Positions 1 through 11,140 of a stretch of DNA of 64,000 bases are shown one piece after another (position 1 is the stretch's first letter; each line of letters begins with the position of its first letter). The notes beneath the pieces were generated by a model. The model did not search any database and was not told the DNA's origin. It saw nothing but the letters and a program-made list of their open reading frames with translations. The stretch is from Dermatemys mawii (Eukaryota; Chordata; Testudines; Dermatemydidae). Made by a program: the position numbers and the translations under genes. Location of the stretch: contig ML677334.1 in the NCBI GenBank assembly GCA_007922305.1, positions 18,522,291 through 18,586,290 on the forward strand. Reading direction: 5' to 3'.

Positions 1-2055
1 GTGTTCTGTTGTTTTCTTTCTTGGGCTTGTCTTGCAGCAGCAGGCTTCTGGGTACACATCTGGCTCTGTTGATCTGTGTCCTTATTTCCTTGTGCAGGTA
101 TTGTAGTTTTGAGAAAGGTTGGTGAAGATCTTGTAGGTGTTGGTCTCTGTCTGAGGGGTTGGAGCAAATACAATTGTACCTCAGTGCTTGGCTGTAGACA
201 ATGGATCATGTGGTGTGTCTGGGATGGAAGCTGGTGGCATGAAGGTAGGCATAACTGTCGGTAGGTTTTCGGTATAGGGTGGTGTTGATGTGGCCGTCAT
301 TAATTTGCACCGTGGTGACTAGGAAGTGGACCTCCTGTGTAGACTGGTCCAGGCTGAGGTGGATGGTGGGGTGCAGCTGTTGAAATCATGGTGGAATTCT
401 TCCAGAGTTTCTTTCCCATGGGTCCAGATGATGAAGATGTCATCAATGTAGCATAGATAGAGAAGGGGCGTGAGTGAACAAGGGTTGAGGAAGCGTTGTT
501 CCAGGTCAGCCATAAAGATGTTGGCATTCTGTGGGGCCATGCAGGTGCCCATAGCGGTGCCACTGGTCTGGAGGTATATATTGTCACCAAATTTGAAATA
601 ATTGTGTGTGAAGATTAAGTCACAGAGCTCAGCAACCACTTGTGCTGTGTCATCATCAGGGATACTATTCCTGACAGCTTGTATTCCATCTCGGTGTGGG
701 ATGTTTGTGTAGAGAGCCTCTACATCCATGGTGGCTAGGATGGTGTTTTCTGGAAGATCACCAATGCATTGTAGTTTTCTCAGGAACTCGGTGGTGTCAC
801 AGAGATAGCTGGGAGTGCTGGTGGCGTAGGGTCTCAGTAGAGAGTCCACCTATCCAGACAGTCCTTCAGTGAGAGTGCCAATGCCTGAGGTGATGGGGCA
901 TTCAGGATTACCAGGTTTGTGGATCTTGGGTAATAAATAGAATAACCCCGGTCAGGGCTCTAAGGGTATGTTAATTTGTTCCTGTGTTAGTGTAGGGAGT
1001 GTCCTGAGTAGATGGTGCAGTTTCTTAGTATATTCCTCAGTGGGATCCGAGGGAAGTGGCCTGAAGAAATTGGTGTTGGAGAGTTGTCTAGTAGCCTCCT
1101 TTTGGTAGTCAGACCTGTCCATGATGACAACAGCACCTCCTTTATCAACCTCTTTGATTATGATGTCAGTGTTGTTTCTGAGGCTGTGGGTAACATTGTG
1201 TTCTGCACGACTTAGGTTGTGAGGCAGGCGATGTTGTTTTTCCACAATTTCTGCCTGTGCACATCGGAAGCATTCTATGTATAGGTCCAGACTGTCATTT
1301 CGACCCTCAGGAGGAGTCCATGTGGAGTTCTTCTTTTTGTGCCACTGGTGGGATGGTGTCTGTGTATCAGTGCACTGTTCTATGTTGTCTTGAAAGTATT
1401 CTTTGAGTCGGAGATGGCGAAAGTAGGCTTCCAGATCACCGCAGAATTGTATCTTGTTTGTGGGGGTGGTGGGGCAGAATGAGAGTCCTCGAGATAGGAC
1501 AGACTCTTCTGCCAGGCTGAGTGTGTAGCTGGATAGATTGACGATATTGCTGGGTGAGTTAGGGGTACCACTGTTGTGGCCCCATGTGGCAGGTAGGATT
1601 TTAGATAGCTTGCAGTCCTTTTTCTTTTGTAGAGAGGTGAAGTGTGTAATATAGATCTCCTGTCTTATTTTAGTAAAGTCTATTTGTGTGGAAGGTTGGT
1701 TGTTTATGAAGGTCTCCAGGTTGGAAAGCTCTTTTCTGATGTTTTCCTGTTTGCTGTATAGGATGCTGATCAGGTGGTTTCTCAGTTTTTTTGATAGTGT
1801 CTGGCATAATCTCTCACTGTAGTCTGTGCAGTATGTAGAAAGCAATGGATTTTTCACCTTCAGTCCATTTGGTATGATGTCCATCCGTTTGCATCTGGAG
1901 AGAAAGATATCTGTCTGTATTTGTGCAAGTTTCTTCATGAGGTTGATGGATTTCCACTCCATACGGCTAAATGCAGTGCCTTGCATGTTGTCAAGAATCA
2001 GAGGGGTAGCCGTGTTAGTCTGGAATTGCAGAAGTGACAAAGAGTCCTGTGGCAC
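1..2055 (-). pseudogene. Penelope-like reverse transcriptase ORF, broken
   Basis: The reading frame opens in the terminal repeat (Met at 2055) and runs about 367 codons to a frame break near 952. Around 850-955 another frame carries the conserved [14 protein letters not shown] motif and meets an in-frame TAG near 849. The RT palm then follows: DVEALYTNIPH (motif A), SGTAMGTCMAP (motif B) and YIDD (motif C, codons at 439-450). A second frame shift lies near 370. Together these breaks mean the copy cannot make a full protein. The family uses RT to copy itself from RNA. Catalytic Asp residues are still readable, so decay is moderate. Confidence 0.85.
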
Positions 2056-2119
2056 CTTAAAGACTAACTAAAGTATTAGAGCATAAGCTTTCATGGGCTA
2101 ATACCCACTTCGTCAGATG
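1994..2119 (-). repeat. Penelope terminal repeat (pLTR), copy A
   Basis: A 126-bp unit nearly identical to 21344-21469 and partly to the arms at 29581-29709. It contains the core GTCCTGTGGCACCTTAAAGA. It sits at the 5' end of copy A and contributes the first codons of its ORF. Confidence 0.85.
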
Positions 2120-2464
2120 TCAATGAGACAGAAGGAAGAATAGAATCTAACTAATTCTTTCTTAGCTGTTTTGGCTCTTTAGAGCTAGCAGGAGCAATCA
2201 CCAGTTAAAAGATTATTTTTGTCACTCACGGGAGAAGATTTGGCTCTGAATACACACAAGGAGCAGACCTGTCCAGTAAGATCCTTGTCACATACCCTAG
2301 CAGAATTACATTTTATAGGTCAAAAATGTAGGTAGTGCTGCCCTCAGTCAGCAATTACAACGCAAGAATATTAAGTTCCTTAACTATCATTTCTACTCTG
2401 CTAAGAAAAATAATATTCTGATGACCTGTTTGCTAAACATTTGTTTCTTTTGGATTTTGTTTAG
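2120..2464 (+). other. RANK intron remainder and splice acceptor
   Basis: Unique-looking intron sequence without a recognised repeat. It ends in a pyrimidine-rich stretch and TTTAG at 2460-2464, which serves as the acceptor for the RANK exon starting at 2465. Confidence 0.7.
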
Positions 2465-3308
2465 GAATCTCCCAGAGAGCCATTTGTTAATACAAACATG
2501 GTGAACACTGCGAGTCCTCAGCCTTCTGAAGGAATATATTTGCTAGCCCTTGATGACTATTTTTTTTCTGAAGACATGGGTTGCCCAAATGGGCACACTC
2601 TGTATGGGAAAGGCATCCCAGATACAATCCACTATGAATTGGGAGAGAACATCCCAACATTGTCTTTAGAAACAGAGTCTGAGGATGACCACTTCAGGCA
2701 GGTTCCCATGGAAGATGAATATGTAGATAGAACACCCCATGCCCATGGTTATTTACCTTTATTGAGTCGGCCTGACAGTAAATCCGTGTCACCATTTTCA
2801 GAGCCACTGGAGGTGGGGGAGAATGATAGCTTAAGTCAGTGCTTCACAGGATCTGAGAGCATGGTGGATTTAGCAGGCTGCTATAGTTCAGATCCTTCAT
2901 GCGGAATGGACTGCATCCATGCCTCCTCAAACTCATACCTACAAAAATCTTGCCATTGCACCTGTACTCATATGAAGGAGACAGAGAGAAAGGACACAGA
3001 TCGCTTCCCAGTGAACCCTGAGTCAGTGAATAACTGTGTGGGCTGTGGGGTTTCATGTAGGGAATCTCCTAGGAAGTGGAGCGAACCCCTTTGTGCAGCA
3101 GTTGACTATATCAGAGCCACACCGGACAATGGACTTTATCCACAGTGCACCTGTGGCTTGGACTTTCCCTCTGCAGGTCAGAGTACTTTAGCAAGCAATC
3201 CTGGCACTGAAAATGCTCCCTCTGAAGTTTCTGACACAAAGTACCAGAACACAAGCAGAAACACTTCTGGGGCAAACTGTAGCACGTCAGACATCCCACA
3301 AGCATCAG
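2465..3308 (+). CDS. TNFRSF11A: RANK (TNFRSF11A), large cytoplasmic exon (penultimate coding exon)
   Basis: Encodes about 281 residues of the intracellular tail of RANK, the type I membrane receptor for RANKL that drives osteoclast formation and lymph-node development through TRAF adaptors. The exon is open from the acceptor (TTTAG, 2460-2464) to a GTAAGC donor at 3309; the apparent Met at 2498 is internal. Recognised conserved parts are a TRAF6-type motif PMEDEY (P-x-E-x-x-aromatic, 2705-2722) and the block PFSEPLEVGENDSLSQCF just after it, which matches mammalian RANK as I recall it. The second half is Cys/Ser rich and poorly conserved. The exon ends in phase 1 (G of a Gly codon), matching the next exon at 11141. 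Extracellular Cys repeats and the membrane segment lie upstream of the window. Confidence 0.95.
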
Positions 3309-3864
3309 GTAAGCAATCCCTCCAGCAGGCTCACTCAGCATACAGAGGGAGTATTCTTTTTCTTTGGATTTTAGTGAAGGGCATGGTTTGGGGAAAGGAG
3401 AGATTAATAAAATGAAGCACTTTTTTTCATTTATTTGCCTTGCAGCTACTTTCAATGACCAGGATAAAAAAGCCAGGACATTTGTTTTCTGTTGGACTCT
3501 GGAAACGGTCTAGACCCAATGAGGTTTCATGCTGGTGCCAGTGGTTATTCTCCACCCAGCAAGGAAACCTCCATCCTCTGGCTCCCACTATACAACCCAG
3601 ACAGTTTATGCTGTTGTCTAAATATTTTTATGGTGGAACAAAGTGAATTCATTGCACTTTCATCTCCCATCATGAAGTTCTTAGTTAAACACCATTATAA
3701 CTAACAAGTAAAGACAGGCCCAATTTTCTGTTTCTTTAACTCTTTCTCTTTATTATTTTTAACACATCAAAATGAATTTTAAAATAATTTGAAGCACACT
3801 TTTGTTCTGTCCACACACTCACTTCAGTCTTCTTAATAATTCTGGAACCCAGTTATTTAGTATA
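3309..3864 (+). other. RANK last intron, 5' part
   Basis: The donor GTAAGC is at 3309-3314. The remainder is AT-rich intron with no exon or repeat that I recognise. Confidence 0.7.
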
Positions 3865-4082
3865 CAGGCATGTTGCGTCTTATGTGAGGGTTCTATTCCA
3901 CGGTTACCGCATAAAGCAGAAACCGTGTATAGCCGAAACCCCATTGACTTCAATGGCAGGCGAAATCGCCCGCCCTAAAGGAAGTTTTTATATTTTCAGT
4001 TTGCCCTTCCTTTTTTTCTTTCAGTCAGCTGCATAAAGTGGAAATCGTGTAAGTTAAATGCGCTTAAGACGCGACATGTCTG
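3865..4082. mobile_element. Tigger/mariner-like MITE
   Basis: 218-bp element with ~18-bp terminal inverted repeats starting CAGGCATGTTGCGTCTTA, whose far end reads as its complement with two mismatches. A TA precedes the left end (3863-3864); the right-hand TA is decayed to TG. CAG/CTG ends with a TA target fit the pogo/Tigger group. Confidence 0.75.
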
Positions 4083-4145
4083 TGTTCTTAAATATCCAAA
4101 TGATGAATAGGGGGAGGGAGGGAAAAGGAAAAGAATGACTTAGGG

Positions 4146-4937
4146 CAGGGATCTCAAACTCAAATCACCATTAAGGCCACATGAGCAGTAATATATATTG
4201 GCCCATGGGCTGCATCACTGAAACCTTTTTGTATAATGATACAAAAGTATAGTCAAAAACGAAAAAAATGAAGGGTAATATAGTATGCTGTTAAAAGTCA
4301 CTGTATTGACTTTTTAAAAACTGTAATGCAAAGAAGGGTTTTAATAAAATATAAATACCTGTAACTATTCCTTATGTGGTCAGTTACACTGATGATGATC
4401 TACGCTAACAGTCTATCAACATAGCTGTAATGGCAGGAACTTTTTAAAGTAGCTATTCATACAAAATATGTTGCCACTTTTAACAAACATTCTTCCAAAT
4501 TACTCATAGCAAAGAAACACACATGCTGAACTTCATACCTCAAACTGCTCATCTAGTCCATGGGGCCGCACCCATGCCCTGCCTCTTCCTACCTCTTCCC
4601 CATTCCAACCCCTTTCCTAAAGTCTCCACCCCAACTCCGCCTCCTCCCTGCCCTTATTCCAACCCATTCCCCAAATTCCCGCCCTGACCCCGCCTCTTCT
4701 CCACCTCCTCCCCTGAGCACGCCGTGTGCCCGCTCCTCCCCTCAGAAAGTCCAAAGCACCGCCAAACAGCTGTTTGGCAGCCGGAAGCGCTGGGAGGTAG
4801 ACAGAAGAGCAGGGATGCGGCACGCTTGGGGCGAGGAGACGCAGGGGGAGCTTCGTTGCCTGTGGAGTTGGTGCTTATGATGGGCCACAGGAAATAACTC
4901 TGCGGGCTGCATGCAGCCTCCATGTTTGAGACCCCTG
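4146..4937. mobile_element. hAT-type non-autonomous transposon A
   Basis: 792-bp element bounded by inverted ends CAGGGATCTCAAAC and GTTTGAGACCCCTG. It is flanked by a perfect 8-bp target-site duplication ACTTAGGG (4138-4145 and 4938-4945), the hAT signature. The interior has an AT-rich half and a GC-rich, CCCC-rich half. No transposase frame is visible. Confidence 0.92.
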
Positions 4938-5096
4938 ACTTAGGGGCTAACACCTATTCCCCAGTAGTGACCCTTTCTGAACTGATTCCTTAAGAACCAC
5001 TACACACTCCTGTCTCAAACTGTTCTTCAATACCCACATCTAGCGTGAACGATAGTAAGTATAAAAAATTGGGATGGGGAAAGAAGGTGATGATAG

Positions 5097-5165
5097 GCAC
5101 TTATATAAGACAAAGCCCCGAATATTGAGATTGTCCATATGAAATTAGGACATCTGATCACCCTA
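5097..5165. repeat. Short copy of GGTGACCA-type repeat
   Basis: Ends with GGACATCTGATCACCCTA, closely matching the end of the repeat at 62103-62168 and related to the terminus of 17889-18248. Remnant of a high-copy interspersed repeat. Confidence 0.6.
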
Positions 5166-5281
5166 CCCACATCTGCTACAATGATATAAGAAATCATTTA
5201 TTTATGATGGCTCTGGGGGCAGATGTTGTTCAGGTTATTCATTCATCTTCTCACATTTCATGTGTTACTAGTAGTTTAGAC

Positions 5282-5400
5282 TGTAATTTCTTCAGGGCAG
5301 CAACCCTGCCTTTATATATGCTTTTGTGATGTCTAGCAGAATGGGACCTTGGTCTTGATGAAGGCCTCTGGGTACTATGGTTATACAAATATTAATAATA
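5282..5400 (+). repeat. SINE 3' tail (L2/L3-like)
   Basis: Shows the pattern of a gene-desert SINE tail: CTGTAATTTCTTCAGGGCAG, then a tract resembling TAGCAGAATGGGACC, ending with TATACAAATATTAATAATA. Similar tails occur at 11935, 12823 and, inverted, at 33690. Confidence 0.55.
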
Positions 5401-6229
5401 GGCTATTGCCCTTCTATTAATGCATGTTATACCTTAGAGTAGTGTCTTGGGGCATTCATGTCAACCTACCAAGGCCCAAATGTGGGCTGTAATGTGTCAG
5501 AGGCCCCCCAAAAACCATTATCCACATGGGAGACTAAAAATACTACAGGATTCATTCCTCTGTTATAAATGACTCATTCTGTTGCACATGATTTGTGTGG
5601 AATCTTTGGGGCTAAAATGAGGGACATCTGAGGTGTGCCTAGAGGTCAAGTCCTTTTTGACACTAGCAGAATGTTACTTCTCTCTTTAAATCCAACCGTA
5701 GAAGGTCAGAGCGATAGTAGGGAGCAGACGGGCAGGAGAGATTAGGGATTGGGGGAAAGAAGAGTTTGGACGGACACGTGAATGGAAGTGTGTCTAATCT
5801 GGTCTGCTATTTAATTCTCTAGGTGTAGTTTTAATTGCATAGGCACCACTGGGTACCTTCACATGCTATAGAGAAACCTCAGAATGCATACTGTGTTATT
5901 TATTTACCAGAAGTGACATATGACAGCTGTGAGGGCCTTTTAGCCAATTCTGAAATAATCATTTTTAATTAATCAAACTCAAAATGCAAAGTCCACGTGT
6001 TCTTTTTCTGCTTGTGGAATGGCAGTGTTCTGAGGGGAATATCGATGTGTGCATGTGAACTGGAATAGGGCTTAGTAAATGGTTCCATTCTGAGTCATGC
6101 TGAAGAACTAGCTATGGGTGTATAAGAGCATTAGTGAAATCCTCTGGGAAGTGCTAGGACAGAAAACACATTTTGTAACTGTGTCTCAGTATGAATTGAC
6201 ATAGTACCGGAACCATATATGTTAGTGAA
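5401..6229 (+). other. RANK last intron, no feature seen
   Basis: Moderately AT-rich intron. No exon, ORF or recognisable repeat could be supported. Confidence 0.6.
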
Positions 6230-7852
6230 CAGGGGCAGCGCCACCTCTTGGTGTGGGGGCTGAGGTGGGGTAGACAGAAAATTGCGGGGCTGCCCTATAC
6301 ATCTTGTGGGCACACATACTTATATTTTTAACAATACATACTTAAACATGTATATTATCTATGTTATCTTCAAAAGGAGAATAAAAATATATACAGACAG
6401 ATCACTTTTAAACTACATTTCTGGCAGCTCACTGGTGCAACAGAAAATCAATAGAAAAAAAACAAAGCCAATAAATAAATAAGCTAATAATACTAATAAT
6501 ATTAATAATAAACATGCAAACTTCTGGGGGAAATTACTGGTTAAATAATACTAATAGCTAATTACTTTAAATCAGAGAACATACTGTATTATATTTTTAA
6601 ATTAGCCATTTGCACACGCTAAAAAACCAAACGCGCTACTTTTAAAACAAGATAAATAACCAACCAACCAAAACTAAGTACACCTTTTTTCCTTATCTGA
6701 TTGAGTCCATATTTCCAGTCCAGCCAAATCAAAACCCTATCATATATATGCAATTAGAAACTTCTAAACATTTTGAAGCTGTTTTTTTTGGAGGAGGGGT
6801 TCACTCTTGCTCTAACTGTTGTGGACCCCCATGAGTTACAGTCTTTCTAAAAGTAACAAAAGCAATTTGGTTCTTAACTAAACGAGCTGCCAGTTAATAC
6901 AAAAATAGCACAAAATAAATAAAATACTACCAATAAAGCGCAAATCCAGGCAGCAAAAATCAAGATGTAATTTCTTAAACATACACTGTGAGGCTTTCTC
7001 AAGGTTTCCAATAAACCAGTGAAAAAGTGATATACATTATGAAACAAAAAAATGCATGTACAAAGATTGAGCTACTACTTACCTCAGAGAAGACGTTTCA
7101 CTTAAGGACAATCTGTCCATCGTTGTGATTTGTAGCAAAGGAATTGGTGGCATCATCAGGGCTGGCCTTAGGGGTGGGCAACTGTCCAGGGCACCAGAGT
7201 CGAGGGGGCGCCTTGGTCAAGGGGGCTCCATGGTCAATGTCCCCCTACGCGTATAGTCAGTCCAAGGCTTCTGTAACCTCCAAGAGCTGGGGCCGGAGCT
7301 GGGAGGGGCGCAGCTGGGGTTACTCCAGTTGGAGGGCCTTACCATGTGTTGGGCTCCAGCTGTTAGTCCTGTATGCCCTGGGGTGGGGGAGGTACAGGAC
7401 TTCCTTTTCCTCTGCAAGGGCCACTCCTGAGGCCGGGTCAGTCCTACTTCTAGGAATCTTCCCTGGCTACAGGAAACTTTGCAACCCCGCACTTCCTACC
7501 ACCATTGCTCCCCAGCCATGGGGCAAGGGATCACTGTATGGGGAACTGCACACCCGCCCCATTTGCCCAGAGTGCCATTTTCCCTCAGGCCAGCCCTGGA
7601 TATCATCAGCATTCAAAGCTGGGTGGCTGGCAGCAGCAGCAGCTGCTGACTAAGTGCCCAGCTCTGAAGGTAGTGCCACCACCAGCAGCAGCGGAGAAGT
7701 AAGGGTGGTAATGCCATCCCATGCCACCCTTACTTAGCATAACATTTGTCTATTGCACTGGGAGCAGTAGCTATAGGTAGGGAGCTAAGACAAATTTTGG
7801 CATGGACATAGCTCCAACAACTTCCCCCTCCGTCGCCTCGGCGCTGCCCCTG
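6230..7852. mobile_element. hAT-type transposon B (1.6 kb)
   Basis: Bounded by a perfect 13-bp inverted repeat, CAGGGGCAGCGCC at the left and its complement at 7840-7852. The 8-bp flanks (TTAGTGAA and GTTTGAGA) match only partly, so the duplication has decayed. The interior begins AT-rich and ends GC-rich with Gln/Ala-type CAG runs near 7633. No hAT transposase motif is visible, so it is probably an internally deleted copy. Confidence 0.8.
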
Positions 7853-8258
7853 GTTTGAGAGTTTGTGGTGTGTCAGCTTTGTGAAACAGAACGGGCTTCA
7901 AAATGGAGGAAAAAATGCCACAAAAATTCCAAGGAAATATTTGTCTTTTTTACTAATCAATATTCAAAATGTAAATGGAAAATGTTGAACTGCCCTATCA
8001 TGAAAGATTTTTGGCCTCTAACATAAATCTGCAAAACAAAGTGTTCAGTTACATGGATCTGAGTCTTCTGGTGCCAATTCATAATGCTCCAAATTTCAGA
8101 GGAGTTGAAACCTGTAGTGTTTGTTCATGCCCGTCTCTAGTATTGAATATCAACAGAACTTTTAGAAGCTTTTATGAACCTAGGACACAGTTAGAGGGGA
8201 CCGCCTGGGTCATTGTGTCCAGTCCCCTGCTATTACAGACAAGCCCTCTTCTGGAGGA

Positions 8259-8294
8259 TTAAGGGCTGAATGCTACAAAGGATTCAGCCCTTAA
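8259..8294. repeat. Perfect 13-bp inverted repeat
   Basis: TTAAGGGCTGAAT (8259-8271) and its exact complement (8282-8294) are separated by 10 bases. Probably the collapsed remains of a foldback element. Confidence 0.7.
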
Positions 8295-8684
8295 CTTCCA
8301 TGTATTTCAGTAGAAATTAGAAGCCTAACTTCTTCAGAGCATTCACCCCTGAGTGACTCAAGAATTAGGAATGGGATACAGAGTATTTTACTCCTAAATT
8401 CAAATCCCATCCAAGTCAATAGCAACCAACAGTCATTACCCTGTGAAAGCTGCTTGGTGGCTTGTGCAAACTGCATTTGTGGCCACCTTCCAGTTCTCAG
8501 TAGGTAATTGTAACCAAAAAAAACCCGAACAACCCTATAATCCTGACTGGCAGCAACTAGCAGTCTTGGTAGAGAAACCAAAGGACTGAATGCTTGTGGA
8601 GAGTGTCTCTACAGGTCCAGGTTTTATATCATATTTGGTAGGGCAGCTTTCATTACCAATCTCTGGGGAAAGAGGATTTCAGTA

Positions 8685-9450
8685 CAGTGGAGTCGCATCA
8701 TATGCACGTTTAACTTGCGCAAATTCAACTACACGCACTTGGCCAAGAAAACCCAATTTGAATAGTGTGGGTTGACTGCGGCTGGCGGCTGGTATCCCAG
8801 ACTGGCAGCGGGCTGAGTGGCTAAGCCCACTGCTGGCCTAGGGTTCCGTTCACCCAGGCTGGCAGGAAGCTGAGCGGGGCTGGTGTCCAGGACCCCGAAT
8901 GGCAAAGGGCCAGCAGCCGGAACCCCAGACCACCAGCAGGTTGAGTGGGGCCAGTGGCCGGGACCCCAGATCGGCAGCAGACTGAGCCACTCAGACCGGC
9001 AGAGGACTGAGCCGCTCAGCCTGCCGCTGACTCTGCTCAGCCCACCACCATCTCAGTCCACTGCTGGCCTGGGGTCCCGGCCGCCGGCTGTGCTGAGCCG
9101 AAAGCCAGCCTGGCATTCCGTTCACTCAGCCGGCAGCGGGCTGAGCAGCTCAGTCCATTGCCAGCCCTGCTCAGCCTGCTGCCGGCTGAGTGAACGGAAC
9201 AGCAGGCTGGCATTGGGCCGAGCGGGGCTGGCGACTGGGATCCCAGCTGGCATGAGCCAGTAGACGGAACCCCAACTGGCCGCGGGTTGAGCGGGGCCGG
9301 CGATGGGCTGAGCTACTCAGCCCACTGCTGGTCTGAGGTCCCGGCTGCCAGCTCCTGCCAGCCAGGATCCCAGTAATTTTGACGATATGGGATTTTGATC
9401 TTACATGCTCACCTTGGAATCTAACCACAGCGTAAGATGTGACTCCAATG
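8685..9450. mobile_element. Tigger-like element with GC-rich repetitive core
   Basis: 766 bp with 21-bp inverted ends (CAGTGGAGTCGCATCATATG start; 4 mismatches to the far end) and TA on both sides (8683-8684, 9451-9452). The interior (about 8770-9360) is a GC-rich patchwork of imperfect units built on GGCTGAGCGGGGCTGGC and its inverse. Open frames inside it are a by-product of the GC-rich repeats. Confidence 0.8.
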
Positions 9451-9452
9451 TA

Positions 9453-10310
9453 TTCACCTCTTCTATCAACCTGCCACCTTTAACAAGCAGTTAAGAATCC
9501 CATATCGCATTCAGCTAAGCGATTTAACTTTAATGTGGTCTATCTAAAATTGCTGTTCTACCAATAAACACTAGTGAATGTTCATGCAGTACTTTGGCTG
9601 TAGTTAAGGAAATGCTAAGGGTTATTACTCTAACCACAAATCCAGCATTTGTGACATCAGCATCATGTTGATGGCAGGGCATTGTGACACCTGGATTGGG
9701 CCTTCACCAAAGAAACAGCTTGGGCAGGAAATAAGGCAGTGCCTAAGGAGAGAACTTTTAGTTGCACACCATGGTAATCCATGATAATTGGAAAGAAAAT
9801 ACAGAAATAGTGTAGTGGTTTTTAGTTAAAGTAAATAATATTGCTAAAGTGAGCCTTTTAAAAATAGAAGTCCAAGTGCCGCCAAACTGTATTATAGATG
9901 TACTCATGTATGAATTCATTATCATTTACTGGAGTTCAGTCAGGGCATGCAAACATCACTGTTTACTGAGAACACCAGGTTGTTCTGGGGTAGGCCATGG
10001 CTTATAAAAGGTGATTGTAATGTGTTTCCCCTTTAACATTGATGAATAACTGCGGTGATAGGGTTATAAAAATTGCTGATTTTAAAGTATTAAAAAATGC
10101 CAATAAGCTAAAAATCTAAAAATCTTTACAAGCTGTCCATAAAAACCAATTAAGTAACATAGTAGGAAGAATACATCCCTTAGAGAGAGCAAGAGCACTA
10201 AGAATACTTGGTGAAAGCTGTTTTATTGTTTTAGTCGTTTGAATTTAGGGAAAGCTAATTCTTCTCAGCCTTTCCCATAATTCTTACATGAATTTTGACA
10301 TTTCAGGGCT
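9453..10310 (+). other. RANK last intron, no feature seen
   Basis: AT-rich intron with no recognised element or exon. Confidence 0.6.
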
Positions 10311-10311
10311 T

Positions 10312-10372
10312 TATCCTGCTCTTATTGGAGTTAATGGCAAAATGCCTCATTGTCTTCAATGACAGCAGGATC
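10312..10372. repeat. Foldback MITE (ATCCTGCT arms)
   Basis: Left arm ATCCTGCTCTTATTGGAGT pairs with the right arm ending AGCAGGAT. The same pattern (GATCCTGC, CAATG) occurs near 34155-34220, 44050-44115 and 48010-48100. Confidence 0.6.
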
Positions 10373-10478
10373 GGGCTCGTAGTGTACACTCACCTATGCC
10401 TGCTGTGCACACCTCATGGCCAAACCTTTTTAAAAAAACTTCTATTATCATTCCAGTAGGATTTTGTGATACCGGCCC

Positions 10479-10562
10479 TGATCCTGCAATGTGCTCAACA
10501 TGGGTGGAGCCCTGTGCTCATGCAGCGTCCCATTCAAGTCACTGAGCGTATCGCAGGATCTG
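10479..10562. repeat. Foldback MITE
   Basis: Begins TGATCCTGCAATGTGCTCA and ends with its imperfect complement GAGCGTATCGCAGGATC. No coding content. Confidence 0.6.
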
Positions 10563-11140
10563 GGTCCCAAAGTATAATCTCATGTGCTCCTAGGATTGTC
10601 CCATCCATATGCTCTACACTATTGGACTCTGGAAGGTCTGTTATCCACGTCTGTATGGCGTGGCAATAACCTTTCTAACCTTTCCAATTTTATTTAGTTA
10701 AACTTGCTTCATAGTTTGCATAATAATTTCAGTCATTTGAAAATCACTATGGGTGACTGGTAATCTACGAATATCTAAGACATATATTCAGAGAGACAGA
10801 CAATGAGCATGTTACATCTAGATTATGTGTGGAGCATTTTCCAGCATAATCTGGTTTTGTGCACTAGAGAGCAAATTCAGGATCCTGCAGGGATTTCTGC
10901 AGGTAGCCGGAGGGGAAGCGTATAGAGCAAAAGATCTCTCTCTTGCCTGGTTTTGAAGAGTTTTAAAGGGAGAAATTTTCCTATCATCCCAGCTAGACAC
11001 ACGTGGATGACAGGTTTGGTGTTAGGAAGGAAAATAACAGGAAACAAATTCACCCAGCTAAATATTCATCTCATGAGACAAAATTCTGACAGAAAATATT
11101 AATCACGCATATATGCTTTTTTTCCCCTCCCTTTCCCTAG

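Larger units (their letters stand above)
1..2119 (-). mobile_element. Penelope-like retroelement (copy A), runs off window start
   Basis: On the - strand this stretch encodes a Penelope-type reverse transcriptase, preceded by a 126-bp terminal repeat (1994-2119) that recurs at the downstream end of copy B (21344-21469). Direct terminal repeats around an RT plus GIY-YIG ORF are the known pLTR layout of Penelope-like elements. The first ~35 bases of the window match the inner end of copy B (22244-22279), so copy A continues into the endonuclease part beyond base 1. It lies in a RANK intron, antisense to the gene. Confidence 0.88.

Noticed and set aside
3309..3415. Extension of the RANK exon past 3308 to the first stop
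   Set aside because: GTAAGC donor at 3309 and phase match to 11141 show this is intron read-through.
7144..7653. 169-codon + strand open frame
   Set aside because: Falls inside hAT element B; no transposase motif, Ala/Gly/Ser-rich.
8883..9428. Open frames on both strands
   Set aside because: Product of the GC-rich repeat core of the Tigger-like element.
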